A stretch of 64,000 nucleotides of DNA from Elymus sibiricus (Eukaryota; Streptophyta; Magnoliopsida; Poales; Poaceae). Each line of letters starts with the position of its first letter. Within the stretch, counting starts at the first letter, position 1. The notes beneath the pieces were generated by a model. It made no database searches, was not told where the DNA came from, and saw only the letters and a list, made by a program, of their open reading frames with translations. This document shows, piece after piece, positions 48,201 through 54,949 of this stretch. Where the stretch lies: positions 85,127,954 through 85,191,953 of the forward strand of contig CM077665.1 of assembly GCA_039707655.1 (NCBI GenBank). The letters run 5' to 3'. The position numbers and the translations under genes were made by a program.

Positions 48201-50233
48201 ACTATTCAGTGTCCTAATCTAACTGTTTAAGCTACAGCTAGACTAGAGCCTCAGTATCTGAAACAAAGGGCAGATTCGCGTGGCACTACAGCTGCATGCT
48301 ATTATAGCAGTTGTTTTGCACTGTTTGTCCTCAAAATTCAGTCAGGATTAATTTATGCTCGCAATTGCTATTATCATCCAGTTACAGTAGCAACTGCGCC
48401 TTATTCAAATGTCCAGTCAGTCAGTATAGCTAGTGACTAGAGATAATTTTTTGGGCATTAGTAGAAAATTTGAGCTTCACGCAAAATGATAACTAAATAG
48501 CATGTATGTAGTTTTGTGGTCTTCCAGCAACTTGGAATCACACACACGCGCGTGTGTGTGTGTGTGTGCGTGTGCGTGCGTGCGTGTGTGTGCGTATCTC
48601 GTAGCTCCTTATTAAAATTAACTCAATGGAAGGTGACCGCCGCAGATTAGTTACCAACAAAAAACACTGTTTTGGAGTTGAACTGCTTATGTTTTAGTTA
48701 GATGAACCGTGTGCACATCCAAAGGTATTTAAAATTCCAAAGTTATCTATTTTTAATTCATAAAAAATCAGTATCTTATTCCATGTATCTTTCGTAAAAT
48801 TCTGTCAAAAATCTTATATTTGATTTCATAAAAATGAACGGTTTCTCCTTGTCTCGATGTGGATTATCGGAAATGTTGGCGGGGTCAATGAAAATGTTGT
48901 TACTGTGTTATGTCAACTACCTTGTAACAAAATCTGCATGTGATTGGTCTATTGTAGGCAATGCGTTTTCAGCCTAGTTCAGAAGATCTTGCAACCCTCC
49001 TAGCAAATAGGAGTTTCTGTATGTTGCATGCGGGAATAGGAAAAGATGCTCTCTCCGATGCTGCTAGGTGCACAATGCTACGACCTGTTTGGCCCAAAGG
49101 TTACTATCTACTAGGAGAAGCCTTTATGTTGCTAGAGGTAAAAAGAACAAATTTGTTACGGCCATTCTTTCGTGACCATGATCAAATTAATCATCTTCTG
49201 GTGTCTACTTACAGGACTATGGAAAAGCAGCTCAGACGTTTGCAGCTGGCTTGAAACTGGACCCTACAGATGCCGATATTGCAAATGCTTTAAGGTAATT
49301 GTTTGTTCTATGTCTTCATGTTGCGAGGGATCTTGTGCAGTCCCACCTGCTTGATTGGTCCCGTAAAAGGATGAACTATTTCTTATATACTCCATCTGTT
49401 TCTAAATAATCCTTTTTAGAGATTTTAATATGGACTACATACAAATGTATATAGACATATTTGGAGTGTAGATTCACTCATTTTGCTTCGTATGTAGTCC
49501 GTATTGAACTCTCTAAAAAGGCTTATATTTAGAAACGGAGATATTAGATCGAAAAAGCCCTTCTGGAATGCCAGCTGTTTTTGTGTCTTGAAGGTCTAAA
49601 CTCGAGCATCGCATGGATCTAATGATTTAAGGTCTATTAAGAGTTTAGAGCTAGAACTGTAGCTCTGGTCCTGGTGCCCTGTGGGTGCCTGCGTTCAGAT
49701 CAATCTCTGCAAAAAGGAGCCATATAGAAGTCTCACCCGCCCATTGCTTACCCCAAAAATATTTTTCGTCGCAGGGAAGCCCGAGCGGCGGCGAGGAATC
49801 CTCCTCGCACCGGGAATCAGGGGCGCCTTAACCCATTTGGAATCAGACGTTCCTGGAGAGACTGAGGCTCTGTTTCGTTGCCATCTCCAGTCGAGGGTAT
49901 GCTTGCCTGTTATTCTCTTTTCCTATGTCCAGTCCAGTGTATGCATATATGCCTGTTATTCTCTGGAGAGATTGAGACTCTGTTTCGTTGCTTAAGACTC
50001 TGTTTAGTGTTGAACCGCCCAAGAGCACCGATCTCGTATGCTATGTTGTAGACCTCATGGGGCACCGACGGTGTAAACATGGCTATATGTACATTGTGGT
50101 TATATATCGTCTCTGTGAACCATTGTGGTTATATATCGTGTGCGTGAACCCCTGTGAAATGCGCTTGTCTTCCATTCGTAGAAAGGAAATGAAGAAGTCT
50201 TCACCCACATTAGTCAAGGTGAAGCTTAAGTAG
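15215..50233 (+). CDS. Ankyrin-repeat/TPR protein gene, 11 exons, disrupted by a retrotransposon
   Basis: Exons by GT-AG reading: 15215-15302, 15411-15548, 15625-15753, 16250-16392, 16809-16895, 17030-17158, 18101-18253, 31181-31282, 48958-49137, 49215-49294 and 50182-50233. They sum to 1281 nt, an uninterrupted 426-residue frame. Residues about 15-260 form ankyrin repeats (for example PLHAATSNGQCEIVKMLL and TALHAAATNG). Residues about 290-410 form a TPR domain with ATLLANRSFCMLHAG and RPVWPKGYYLLGEAFMLLE. Plants have a family with this domain order, and a protein-protein adaptor role is likely; the partners are unknown. Intron 7 contains a CACTA element and intron 8 a LINE. A 13-kb gypsy element duplicates the last five bases of exon 8, so unless it is bypassed the product stops at 31364-31366 after 350 residues. 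Confidence 0.88.
19036..19363 (+). pseudogene. Small CACTA-encoded coiled-coil/membrane ORF
   Basis: An open stretch at 19115-19363 encodes a charged helical segment (KEKLQRVEEEKMKLELHVAD) and then a hydrophobic stretch near its end (GTLVAVMIAFVVAF), which could be one membrane span. An upstream part (from about 19036, after a TCTAG acceptor) is in another frame. The join near 19105 looks like loss of one A in an A-rich run. In related CACTA elements this exon lies upstream of the transposase; its role is unknown to me. Confidence 0.5.
19510..22809 (+). pseudogene. tnp2: TNP2-like CACTA transposase, split by one in-frame stop
   Basis: Two open blocks, 19510-20046 and 20071-22809, share the same frame and are separated only by TGA at 20047-20049. 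The first block is a transposase-associated domain with Cys/His residues (CPCTVC) and an acidic linker. The second holds the TNP2 core (about 20150-21000, with HACPNDCILYRG and LNACSVCGALRY), then regions resembling the plant DUF4218 domain (about 21480-21850) and DUF4216 domain (about 22300-22500), and a basic tail. At about 1100 residues it is full length. The start at 19510 follows a CAG acceptor. Protein cleavage of element ends is the family's role; this copy would need readthrough of the stop. Confidence 0.88.
22905..24475. repeat. CACTA internal tandem repeats, unit about 336 bp
   Basis: The motif TTTTGTACACGAAGTGCAT recurs at about 22921, 23652, 23988 and 24325. The last three are 336-337 bp apart and almost identical between copies. 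The first copy is separated from the rest by the 127-140-bp repeat block at 23181-23565. These repeats lie just 3' of the transposase. Confidence 0.85.
23181..23565. repeat. Three tandem copies of a 127-140-bp unit
   Basis: CATTCGGATTCCCTGCATAC starts at 23181, 23308 and 23448. Each copy continues through CCGTGTGTTTTGTTGATCTA. The third copy lacks a short internal piece. The block interrupts the 336-bp repeat family. Confidence 0.85.
24480..24830. repeat. A-rich low-complexity stretch of the CACTA element
   Basis: About 350 bp dominated by AAAAAAGCAAAAAACAAAA-like runs and two partial copies of a CAACTAAAATTATCAAAGTA segment. No gene or terminal repeat is seen. Confidence 0.7.
25007..25200. 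repeat. Four palindromes of the GGTCCCGGTTGGTG type
   Basis: Near-perfect palindromes occur at about 25011-25037, 25051-25079, 25126-25154 and 25167-25195. In the best one, a 14-bp GGTCCCGGTTGGTG arm is followed by one base and its exact complement. Such motifs normally sit in CACTA subterminal regions and are presumed transposase-binding sites. Here they are internal, upstream of the second gene. Confidence 0.85.
25208..25215 (+). promoter_or_regulatory. TATA box upstream of the second CACTA gene
   Basis: GGGTATATAAGCCC is a textbook plant TATA context. A long GC-rich leader follows, and the first ATG of the next CACTA gene is 1.5 kb downstream, so an intron or unannotated leader exon would lie between. 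The assignment is inferred. Confidence 0.45.
25250..25905. repeat. GC-rich simple repeats (CCGTCGCC and GGACACGGCGACAC types)
   Basis: From 25250 to about 25670 the strand is built of CCCCGTCGCCGC-like steps. From about 25690 to 25855 it is built of 12-18-bp steps of GACACGGACACGGCGACAC. Long open frames exist on both strands in all phases, which is what such repeats give by chance. I see no credible protein. Confidence 0.85.
26075..26270. repeat. 42-bp minisatellite in the CACTA element
   Basis: The core CCCGATAACTTCGACATGAG occurs four times in a row, about 41-43 bp apart, plus a last partial copy at about 26258; unit length varies through the G and C runs. An isolated full copy lies at 25885-25905. 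A related segment (TATGTATGTCGTTGTCG) flanks both places, so a larger duplication preceded the expansion. Confidence 0.9.
26744..30587 (+). pseudogene. Second CACTA gene: transposase-like N-terminus and Ulp1-type protease C-terminus
   Basis: Exons by GT-AG reading: 26744-26992, 27091-29549, 29632-29805, 29892-30002, about 30090-30154, and two further short exons. The first part is acidic (MDPRDLEQEQ); next is a region resembling the plant En/Spm transposase family (about 27130-28080), then a Pro-rich linker with CCT/CCG repeats (28500-28800). The C-terminus resembles a Ulp1 (C48) cysteine protease, with candidate catalytic His in NYHFILLSIKL, Asp in VLDSRRKDP and Cys in GTSLCAYYVC. In-frame stops fall at 27547-27549, 28156-28158, 28252-28254 and about 30509-30511, with no frameshift seen. 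Most fit single G:C-to-A:T changes. In life the enzyme might cleave SUMO-like tails; its role for the element is unknown. Confidence 0.75.
30957..31146. repeat. 3' subterminal inverted repeats and terminus of the CACTA element
   Basis: Three stem-forming pairs follow one another: about 30960-30997, 31038-31076 and 31098-31131. Each is of the form GGTCCCGGTT...AACCGGGAC. The element ends GGGCCTTTTTCTACTAGTG at 31146. This is the classic right end of grass CACTA elements. Confidence 0.9.
31181..31282 (+). CDS. Exon 8 of the ankyrin/TPR gene, stranded between two transposons
   Basis: After the acceptor TTTTGATCAG at 31171-31180, 34 complete codons read DIHLCEMKRAELNLQATEAF and onward to GELYTC. 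This is the first TPR helix region expected between the ankyrin and TPR parts. The CACTA element ends only 34 bp upstream. The gypsy LTR starts immediately downstream, at 31283. After the gypsy element the last five exon bases (CTTGT) appear again at 44365-44369, directly followed by the donor GTAAGT. The exon was therefore intact before insertion. Confidence 0.9.
31283..32045 (-). repeat. 3' LTR of the Tat-lineage element
   Basis: 763 bp. The plus strand begins TGTCGGAGAAACGACA and ends TAGTGCACCGACA. Relative to the other LTR I count about 13 transitions and 4 transversions and no length change. The host exon 8 reads straight into it, reaching an in-frame TGA at 31364-31366. Confidence 0.95.
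32046..32062 (-). promoter_or_regulatory. Polypurine-tract region of the Tat-lineage element
   Basis: The minus strand reads GGCCCGGGGGCTCC directly before the 3' LTR. Only a short G-run is purine-rich, so the assignment rests mainly on position. Confidence 0.5.
32440..36314 (+). pseudogene. Antisense extra ORF of the Tat-lineage element (gypsy-type transposon domain plus coiled coil)
   Basis: A gene on the strand opposite to pol. The first exon (32440-33983, donor GTAAGG) encodes about 515 residues beginning MPSKASRGKEVDAA, with a region resembling the plant 'putative gypsy type transposon' family (about residues 30-330) and an acidic, Ala-rich tail. Spliced exons follow at about 34066-34226, from about 34300, and 34570 onward. 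The last part (to 36314) is an Ala/Glu/Lys-rich coiled coil of more than 400 residues ending KRVEGDRRD. Stops at 34085-34087 (TAG), 34902-34904 (TAG) and 35238-35240 (TGA) lie in the otherwise open frame. Function is unknown; possible roles are in chromatin targeting or silencing escape. Confidence 0.75.
37106..40920 (-). pseudogene. pol polyprotein: reverse transcriptase, RNase H, integrase (Tat lineage)
   Basis: The main open block is 40420-37265 on the minus strand. Reverse transcriptase (about 40400-39750) has DAYSGYHQI and the catalytic AYMDDIVV. A first RNase H-like region (about 39700-39250) is followed by a second RNase H (about 39080-38720) with YFDGAF, NNTAEYEGLLAG and VRGDSQL; a doubled RNase H is a Tat feature. 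Integrase (about 38200-37500) has an HHCC-like segment ending KCEACQ, then WGLDILGPF, TDNGTQF and NGQAERAN as the D,D,E core. The frame also continues through stops at 40630-40628 (TAG), 40465-40463 (TAA) and 37264-37262 (TAG) to a likely natural end at 37108-37106. A frameshift near 40930 separates it from protease. Confidence 0.9.
40845..43517 (-). pseudogene. gag-protease of the Tat-lineage element
   Basis: One frame runs from ATG at 43517 (MAPKRKGFTAVG) to 40845. It is broken only by stops at 43025-43023 (TGA), 42803-42801 (TAG), 42542-42540 (TGA) and 41732-41730 (TAA). The gag core (about 42480-42050) has LVLKPNVRSWLMHLPEGSI and the Arg-rich region near ETLRKYIQRFSRI. A zinc-knuckle-like CKIHRTKGHDLQNC follows at about 41770-41735. 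The protease (about 41400-40960) has MLVDGGAGLNLI in place of the usual DTG/DSG and later NGILGRPAL. No frameshift is seen over about 2.6 kb until near 40930. Confidence 0.85.
43581..43597 (-). promoter_or_regulatory. Primer binding site of the Tat-lineage element
   Basis: The minus strand reads TGGCGCGCCAGGTAGGG four bases inside the LTR. This TGGCGCGCCA start is typical of Tat-type elements in grasses. It sets the element's direction as leftward. Confidence 0.8.
43602..44364 (-). repeat. 5' LTR of the Tat-lineage element
   Basis: 763 bp, same ends as the partner. It is adjacent to the primer site at 43581-43597 on its inner side and to CTTGT GTAAGT, the host exon end plus splice donor, on its outer side. 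The element's own promoter should lie here and transcribe leftward, antisense to the host gene. Confidence 0.95.
44652..48184 (-). pseudogene. LINE ORF2 remnant: endonuclease, reverse transcriptase, zf-RVT
   Basis: From the right: the C-terminal part of an APE-type endonuclease (48184-47640) with GGDFNIIRY and LSDHAPI; reverse transcriptase pieces (47406-47062 and 47096-46413) with NKAPGPDGFPAEFY, FKIDFENAYDKV and KGLRQGDTMSPMLFN; then, beyond a MITE insertion, the rest of the polymerase (46200-45900). A zf-RVT-like region follows (45888-44938) with WKPGEPHFW and CSFCTHEETIKHLFFQC. The catalytic YADD box is split by the MITE and its first Asp has become Asn. Several frameshifts and stops are present. 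Confidence 0.85.
46230..46403. mobile_element. hAT-type MITE, 174 bp, inside the LINE
   Basis: The ends are CATTGTTTATAAGGCG and, reverse-complemented from the right, CATTGTCTTTAAGGCG, forming 16-bp terminal inverted repeats. The 8-bp target duplication ATTGGCAT is exact at 46222-46229 and 46404-46411. The interior is full of GCCTAAGGCG-like palindromes. An 8-bp duplication is the hAT hallmark. It has no coding capacity. Confidence 0.92.
48200..48957 (+). other. Right part of intron 8
   Basis: Host intron sequence between the LINE target duplication and exon 9, AT-rich, with one microsatellite. It ends in a TC-rich acceptor region, TGGTCTATTGTAG. No other feature seen. Confidence 0.6.
48541..48594. 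repeat. (GT)n/(GC) microsatellite in intron 8
   Basis: A run of CACACGCGCGTGTGTG changing to GTGCGTGC steps, about 54 bp long, in host intron sequence. Confidence 0.95.
48958..50233 (+). CDS. Exons 9-11 of the ankyrin/TPR gene (TPR half)
   Basis: Exon 9 (48958-49137, acceptor ATTGTAG) continues the phase-0 junction from exon 8 and encodes two TPR helices. Exon 10 (49215-49294) encodes DYGKAAQTFAAGLKLDPTDA. Exon 11 (50182-50233) joins with a matching phase and ends KEMKKSSPTLVKVKLK before TAG at 50231-50233. The TPR signature residues (Asn-Arg-Ser, Trp-Pro-Lys-Gly-Tyr, Leu-Asp-Pro) are kept. Nothing inside these exons is broken. Confidence 0.88.
49390..49544. mobile_element. Stowaway-type MITE in intron 10, 155 bp
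   Basis: It starts CTCCATCTGTTTCTAAATA and ends TATTTAGAAACGGAGATAT. TA precedes it (49388-49389) and follows it (49545-49546). The body (GGACTACATAC...GTATGTAGTCC) is self-complementary, as in the Thalos-like Stowaway group of Triticeae. The last four bases are mutated from the expected GGAG. Confidence 0.88.
49840..50010. repeat. Short diverged direct repeat in intron 10
   Basis: GAGAGACTGAGGCTCTGTTTCGTTGC at about 49856 recurs as GAGAGATTGAGACTCTGTTTCGTTGC at about 49970, each preceded or followed by GCCTGTTATTCTCT. It is a small local duplication with no evident function. Confidence 0.7.
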
Positions 50234-50935
50234 TGTACAGTACTGTTTAGAAAAAAGGATAGCAGGCAAAAGAAAAGTATTCTAGGAAGGGGGTCGTATT
50301 GAATCGAAGAGATATTGTGATATTTGATAAGAAAAAGGGGGGAATAATCTGTGCGGATAGGGGGATTTTGTATGGCGTTGGGCATGCTGTAGAAGTCAGC
50401 TGGGAGGTTTGCTGGTGGGTGGACACATTAGAATCCTGCTGAGGATGAAAGACACTGCTTGCTGAGGACACAGAGAGCACATCTCTTTTTTTAGGGGAAT
50501 TTGGCACATCTCTTGCCATCACCTTTTCCTGGGTGGTGAGTTTAACTAGAAACCGCACAGATATTTTGGGAAAAAAGTGGCGAAGAAATTAATGAAAGAA
50601 AAACAACATAGACTGCAGTCCACCACCCACTGGACAAATCGTCATTCATGCAAACGAATAAGATCATGTGTAGACACACGAAAGAAGAACGAGTCATGTG
50701 CACAGTAGTAATACTTACCAACACATAAATGATAATTACAAAGTAGTAATACTCATCATGGGTGCATGGAACAACAGAAACTAAAAGGAATGATGTAATA
50801 CAGAAGGAATACAAAAAGATGCATCATCACTATCTCGCTAGCCGGATACTATGCCACTTATTCTGGAAATAGCACATCGTGGCTCCGGACGACGGGGTCG
50901 ATCTCCTCCTTCAGCTGTCATATGTGAGTACCACA
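50234..50935. other. Intergenic, converging 3' ends
   Basis: The ankyrin/TPR gene (plus) and the PEPK-repeat gene (minus) end on either side, so this is a tail-to-tail spacer. An AATAA-like site near 50344 could serve polyadenylation of the left gene. No transposon or other gene is recognised. Confidence 0.6.
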
Positions 50936-52030
50936 TCAATTGTCAGTCATCGGCGGCTTGCCCTTCGGAGGCGGCTCCGGCTTCGGCTCGGGCTCCGGCT
51001 TGGGCTCCGGCTTAGGCATAGGTTCAGGCTTGGGTTCTGGTTTTGGCATCGGGTAAGGCTTGGGCTCTGGCTTTGGCATCGGCTCGGGCTTTGGTTCCGG
51101 CTTTGGCATCGGCTCTGGCTTTGGTTCTGGTTTTGGCATCGGCTCGGGCTTGGGCTCTGGCTTCGGTTCGGGTTTTGGCATCGGCTCGGGTTTGGGCTCT
51201 GGCTTCGGTTTGGGTTTTGGCATCGGCTCGGGCTTGGGCTCTGGCTTCGGTTCGGGTTTTGGCATCGGCTTAGGCTCAGGCTTCATCGGCTCGGGCTTGG
51301 GCTCTGGCTTTGGTTCGGGTTTTGGCATCGGCTCGGGCTTGGGCTCTGGCTTAGGCTCAGGTTTGGGCATGGGGTAAGGCTTGGGCTCTGGCTTCGGTTC
51401 GGGTTTTGGCATCGGCTCGGGCTTAGGCTCTGGCTTCGGTTCGGGTTTTGGCATCGGCTCTGGCTTGGGCTCCGGCTTTGGTTCGGGTTTCGGCATCGGC
51501 TCTGGCTTGGGCTCTGGCTTCGGTTCGGGTTTCGGCATAGGCTCAGGCTTGGGCTCTGGCTTTGGTTCGGGTTTCGGCATCGGCTTAGGCTCAGGCTTCA
51601 TCGGCTCGGGTTTGGGCTCTGGCTTTGGTTCAGGTTTTGGCATGGGCTCAGGCTTGGGCTCTGGCTTCGGTTCTGGTTTAGGCATCGGCTCAGGCTTGGG
51701 CTCAGGCTTAGGCTCAGGTTTGGGCATCGGGTAAGGCTTGGGCTCAGGCTTTGGCATCGGCTCCGGCTTCGGTTCCGGTTTGGGCTCTGGCTTTGGCATG
51801 GGTTCAGGTTTAGGCATAGGCTCTGGTTTGGGCTTTGGCATGGGTTCAGGTTTAGGCATAGGCTTAGGCTCCGGCTTCGGCATGGGTTCAGGTTTGGGCA
51901 TGGGCTGCGGCTTGGGCTCCGGTTCGGGGAGCTTCTCGGCGAGGCCCCGGCCAGCGGCGGCCGCCTGGCTGAAGCCGGAAGCCGCGACCAGACCGACGAG
52001 GAGCACGGCAAGGAGGCTGTGCCTCGCCAT
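50936..52030 (-). CDS. Secreted Pro-Glu-Pro-Lys repeat protein (cell-wall-type), intact
   Basis: A single exon of 364 residues. The start chosen is ATG at 52030 (context GCAGCAATGG), because it opens directly into a signal peptide, [20 protein letters not shown], with likely cleavage after the Ala run near residue 25. From about residue 40 almost the whole protein is made of [14 protein letters not shown] units of 14 residues and variants ([19 protein letters not shown]). It ends [12 protein letters not shown]. The frame is open throughout and the repeats are diverged, which argues for selection on the protein. There is no eight-Cys domain. Structural cell-wall or extracellular matrix function is inferred from composition only. 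Confidence 0.82.
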   Translation of the reverse strand: MARHSLLAVLLVGLVAASGFSQAAAAGRGLAEKLPEPEPKPQPMPKPEPMPKPEPKPMPKPEPMPKPKPEPMPKPEPMPKPEPKPEPKPEPMPKPEPKPYPMPKPEPKPEPKPEPMPKPEPKPEPKPEPMPKPEPKPEPKPEPMKPEPKPMPKPEPKPEPKPEPMPKPEPKPEPKPEPMPKPEPKPEPKPEPMPKPEPKPEPKPEPMPKPEPKPEPKPYPMPKPEPKPEPKPEPMPKPEPKPEPKPEPMKPEPKPMPKPEPKPEPKPEPMPKPKPKPEPKPEPMPKPEPKPEPKPEPMPKPEPKPEPMPKPEPKPEPMPKPEPKPYPMPKPEPKPEPMPKPEPKPEPEPKPEPPPKGKPPMTDN

Positions 52031-52176
52031 TGCTGCCACCCGCTCCTTCTTCTCGCAGCTCTCGCTGCACTCGTGCTTCACCTCTCAACGGACGATGGAT
52101 GGATAAAGTGGATGTGGTGTGGCTCCTCTGTCCTCTGGATGGTGCTGTGGAGAACCGGAGATGGCATATGGCCCGG

Positions 52177-52184
52177 CTTTATAG
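52177..52184 (-). promoter_or_regulatory. TATA box of the PEPK-repeat gene
   Basis: The minus strand reads CCCTATAAAGCC about 147 bp upstream of the ATG at 52030. This leaves room for a start site near 52150 and a leader of about 115 bp. It supports expression of the gene from this strand. Confidence 0.7.
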
Positions 52185-52575
52185 GGCGGAGCAGCCAACC
52201 AGGCCCTGACGCGTGTGCCACACTCCCAGTGCCGGTGGGTCTGCTTGCGGATCAGGTTACCTCAGCTTTTCATCTGCCGTCTGCACCTTCCTCCCGCCTG
52301 GGCTGCAAGGTGGTAATGAGAAGGGACTGGGGGCAGTAAATCCGTGTTGTGGACGCCGCCGGACGCCGGACGGCGGGTGGCTGGTGGCCGGTCGCCGTCG
52401 CGGCTTGAAACCCATGTCGGATCTTTCTCCGTTGCGCGTAGCATCCGACGACGCCTGACGGGTGCGGGTCAAGTCCCACGACTGTTCTAGGCAGCCGCTA
52501 GCCGAGGCCGACGGCGACGTGGCATCGCAAGTTAAACCCCGGCTTGACGGCATCAAACTCAACTGCGCCGTACCA
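52185..52575. other. Upstream region of the PEPK-repeat gene
   Basis: GC-rich sequence without a recognised gene or transposon. It presumably holds the distal promoter of the minus-strand gene. Short frames are open on both strands only because of base composition. Confidence 0.5.
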
Positions 52576-52679
52576 TTTCACGTAGAGCTTTTACTGCGGT
52601 CTGCAGCCGGAGCACGGAGAGAACGTACGTACGTACGAAAAAGTAAGCACGAGTTGTGGTCGCCAGGCAGACACGAACC

Positions 52680-52711
52680 CGTGCGTGCGTGCGTGCGTGC
52701 GTGCGTGCGTC
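52680..52711. repeat. (GTGC)n microsatellite
   Basis: CGTGCGTGCGTGCGTGCGTG, about eight tetranucleotide steps, just after a short GTACGTACGTACG run at 52624-52637. Confidence 0.95.
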
Positions 52712-52974
52712 CGTGTCGAGCCCGTTGCGTTGCGTGCTCGATCGATCGCTTGCTGCTGTTTGTTTCACTGTTGATGCGTCGTGTCCGGTAGATCCACCCG
52801 TCGGCGATTCTGTGTACGGCGAGCTGCGGCGGTGTGCCACCGACGGCAATCGCACCTACTGACCCACTGTATATATCGGGCCATCGGCAGCTTTGATATT
52901 GTTCACGGATGGACCTGCAGACCGATCGACCTTGCTTGGTGTGGTTTGCGGTGTTAATTAGTTGATTGATTGAC

Positions 52975-53487
52975 TTTTTTTTGCCGGAGACACTTACAAT
53001 CTATTTATAATTTGTCACGGCAGTACAAAATAACGTTAGAGGTAATAAAAATTACAACCGGCTCCATTGATCACCTAGCAACGAGTGCAAGCACGGCAGC
53101 GAGCCGAGGGCGTGCCGCCGTCATTGCTCCTCCATCATATGAGCCGCACGGAATCTTATTGTAGTAGACAATCGAAAAGTCGCCGTGCTAAGGTCCCACA
53201 AGACCAACGCACCAGAGCAACAACCATCGCCGATGAAAAGAGTGGTAGATCGAAAGGATCAAACTTATAAACATCCAACTGAGATGAACGAAGACCAAAT
53301 CCAAATAGATTCATCGAAGTCCAGCACCGACCGAATCCCACGAGACTCGACGGAGACACCTCCACGCGTCCTCCGAACCATCGGTACGGGGATAAAACGT
53401 AAGAAAAACAATTTCTATTGAGCGGCATCGCCGCTGTCATAGAGCCCCAACCAAGACACATAACCTAATAAAAATGAGAGCGGGGTA
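52975..53487 (-). mobile_element. Poly(A)-tailed retroposon, copy 1 (5'-shortened)
   Basis: It begins on the plus strand with TTTTTTTTGCCGGAG, the complement of a poly(A) tail. It is flanked by GTTGATTGATTGAC (52961-52974) and GTTGATCCATTGAC (53488-53501), a 14-bp target duplication with two mismatches. The interior matches copies 2 and 3 (GCGAGCCGAGGGCGTGCCGCC, then GACCAACGCACCAGAGC). It has no reverse transcriptase, so it is non-autonomous. Whether it is a SINE, a LINE tail or a processed transcript is not clear. Confidence 0.78.
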
Positions 53488-53794
53488 GTTGATCCATTGA
53501 CTGGTTAAAAGTCACGCACGCGGACAGGTAGGCAGGCAGGCAGGCGAAAATGGTTTTGTTGCACTTTTGCCTTGAACAAGCGTTATCACGTACGTGCTTT
53601 TCTTGCTGCATTTTTTTCTCGTTGTGGGGTTTGCTGCATTGACCAACATTGCAGCTGAAATGTAACATGGTAGTACTACCAATCGAGGTTTATTGATTAA
53701 CAAATGGAGCAACCTTCGGACATAGTATACCAAATTAAATCAGTGAAGCATCCTGCCTACCTAGTAGTAAGATCATTTCGCGCCCTATACTACT

Positions 53795-54345
53795 AGTCGC
53801 GTGGAGCTCACACAAATTAAGAACGCGCAAAAGTAAAGCTCAAGCTGTGGTGGTTAGAGACACCGTAACCCGGCCCGTCCGTTGCGTGCTTGCTTCATGT
53901 TGTTTGACCGTCCGTGCATATCTGGGTGCCCCATCGGGGAGAGTCGTACCATAGCTATCGAACCATCGGCAACGTTGAAAATTGTTCATCGAGATCGACT
54001 GACCGACCGACCGACCTTGCTTGCTCTTGTTTCCGGTATTAATTGATTGACTGGTTGGTCACGCAGCCAGGTAGGCAGGCACAGCAAATCTTCGCGTTGA
54101 TATTCGAAGCACATTTCTCACGAGATGTTTGCGTGAGTACCGATCAAGTCAAGGACGCCTACGTGTTCTTTCTTCCTGCTCCTGCAGCGTGTTTCCTGTG
54201 TGGGGTTGCTGCATTGATTAGCAACATTGCGGCTCAAGTTGCGTAACATTGTCATGAAGTTTTACCGATCAACAAACGAAGCAACCTTCCACACCAAAAC
54301 TAAACAAAACGAAGTAACAACCTACCTTACCTACTGTAGATCGTT
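53795..54345. repeat. Segmental duplication copy 2 (empty site)
   Basis: Diverged direct copy of the flanks of copy 1. At the place where copy 1 carries the retroposon, this copy reads ATTAATTGATTGACTGGTTG without interruption, so it preserves the pre-insertion state. No coding region is recognised. Confidence 0.75.
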
Positions 54346-54349
54346 ACAA

Positions 54350-54949
54350 ATCTTCACCACATGCGATGATAAAACGAAGTAGCAACCGTATTCTAGTTCT
54401 ATGTGGTCGGCCTACCTTTAGTAGAAATCCACCAAAAGATCGACCGAGTACACAAAAGTTAGTGCAACCCTTTTTTGAACACGCGTCAGTGCAATCCTAC
54501 TACAAAGTAGAGAAAAAGCATGGGCGGCCGGTAGAAAGTGACCCACGCGTCGCGGTCTCCGTCGCCCGATTTCAACCGGCGGATCTCACGAAGGTGCCGA
54601 TCGGGTCCGATGTCGATCGATCGCGGTCGCGGGCATCGAATCGCTGCCTAGCTTTTTGACTGTAGCACGTACCTAGATAATTAATCGAGGGCATCGATGC
54701 CCCGGGCTCCACACCAATCGCCTCACTTCAACTCACGGCGGAAACCAGAGGTCTCCAAAGGTCTCCCTCCCGAAAGGAACCGGGCGGAAAGATCTTTCAA
54801 AAGATCTGTGTGAGCGTGATCTGTGCTGCGAGAAGTTACCATCCCATCATGTTTGTTGAAAAATGGAGAAACGTTTGTGAAATGCCATCTCGTTGTCATT
54901 GTGTAGTGTTCAAGTTTGCATTGTCAGGTAGGCGGTGTTTGTTTTTGTA
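54350..54949. other. Gene-poor spacer
   Basis: Between the segmental duplication and retroposon copy 2 I find no gene, terminal repeat or tandem repeat. Short frames are not supported by any recognisable domain. Confidence 0.5.

Larger units (their letters stand above)
52575..53775. repeat. Segmental duplication copy 1 (with inserted retroposon)
   Basis: Landmarks occur in the same order here and at 53795-54345: GCTGTGG/GTTGTGG, CCCGTTGCGTGC, CCATCGGCA, ATCGACCTTGCTTG, TTGATTGAC, GGTAGGCAGGCA, GGGTTTGCTGCATTGA and GAAGCATCC/GAAGCAACC. Copy 1 is longer because it holds the 513-bp retroposon at 52975-53487. Confidence 0.75.

Noticed and set aside
50879..52339. 486-codon plus-strand frame rich in Leu, Gly, Arg and Trp
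   Set aside because: It is the antisense reading of the PEPK repeats. Repeats of this composition leave several frames open, and only the minus strand has a signal peptide, a TATA box and a good start context.
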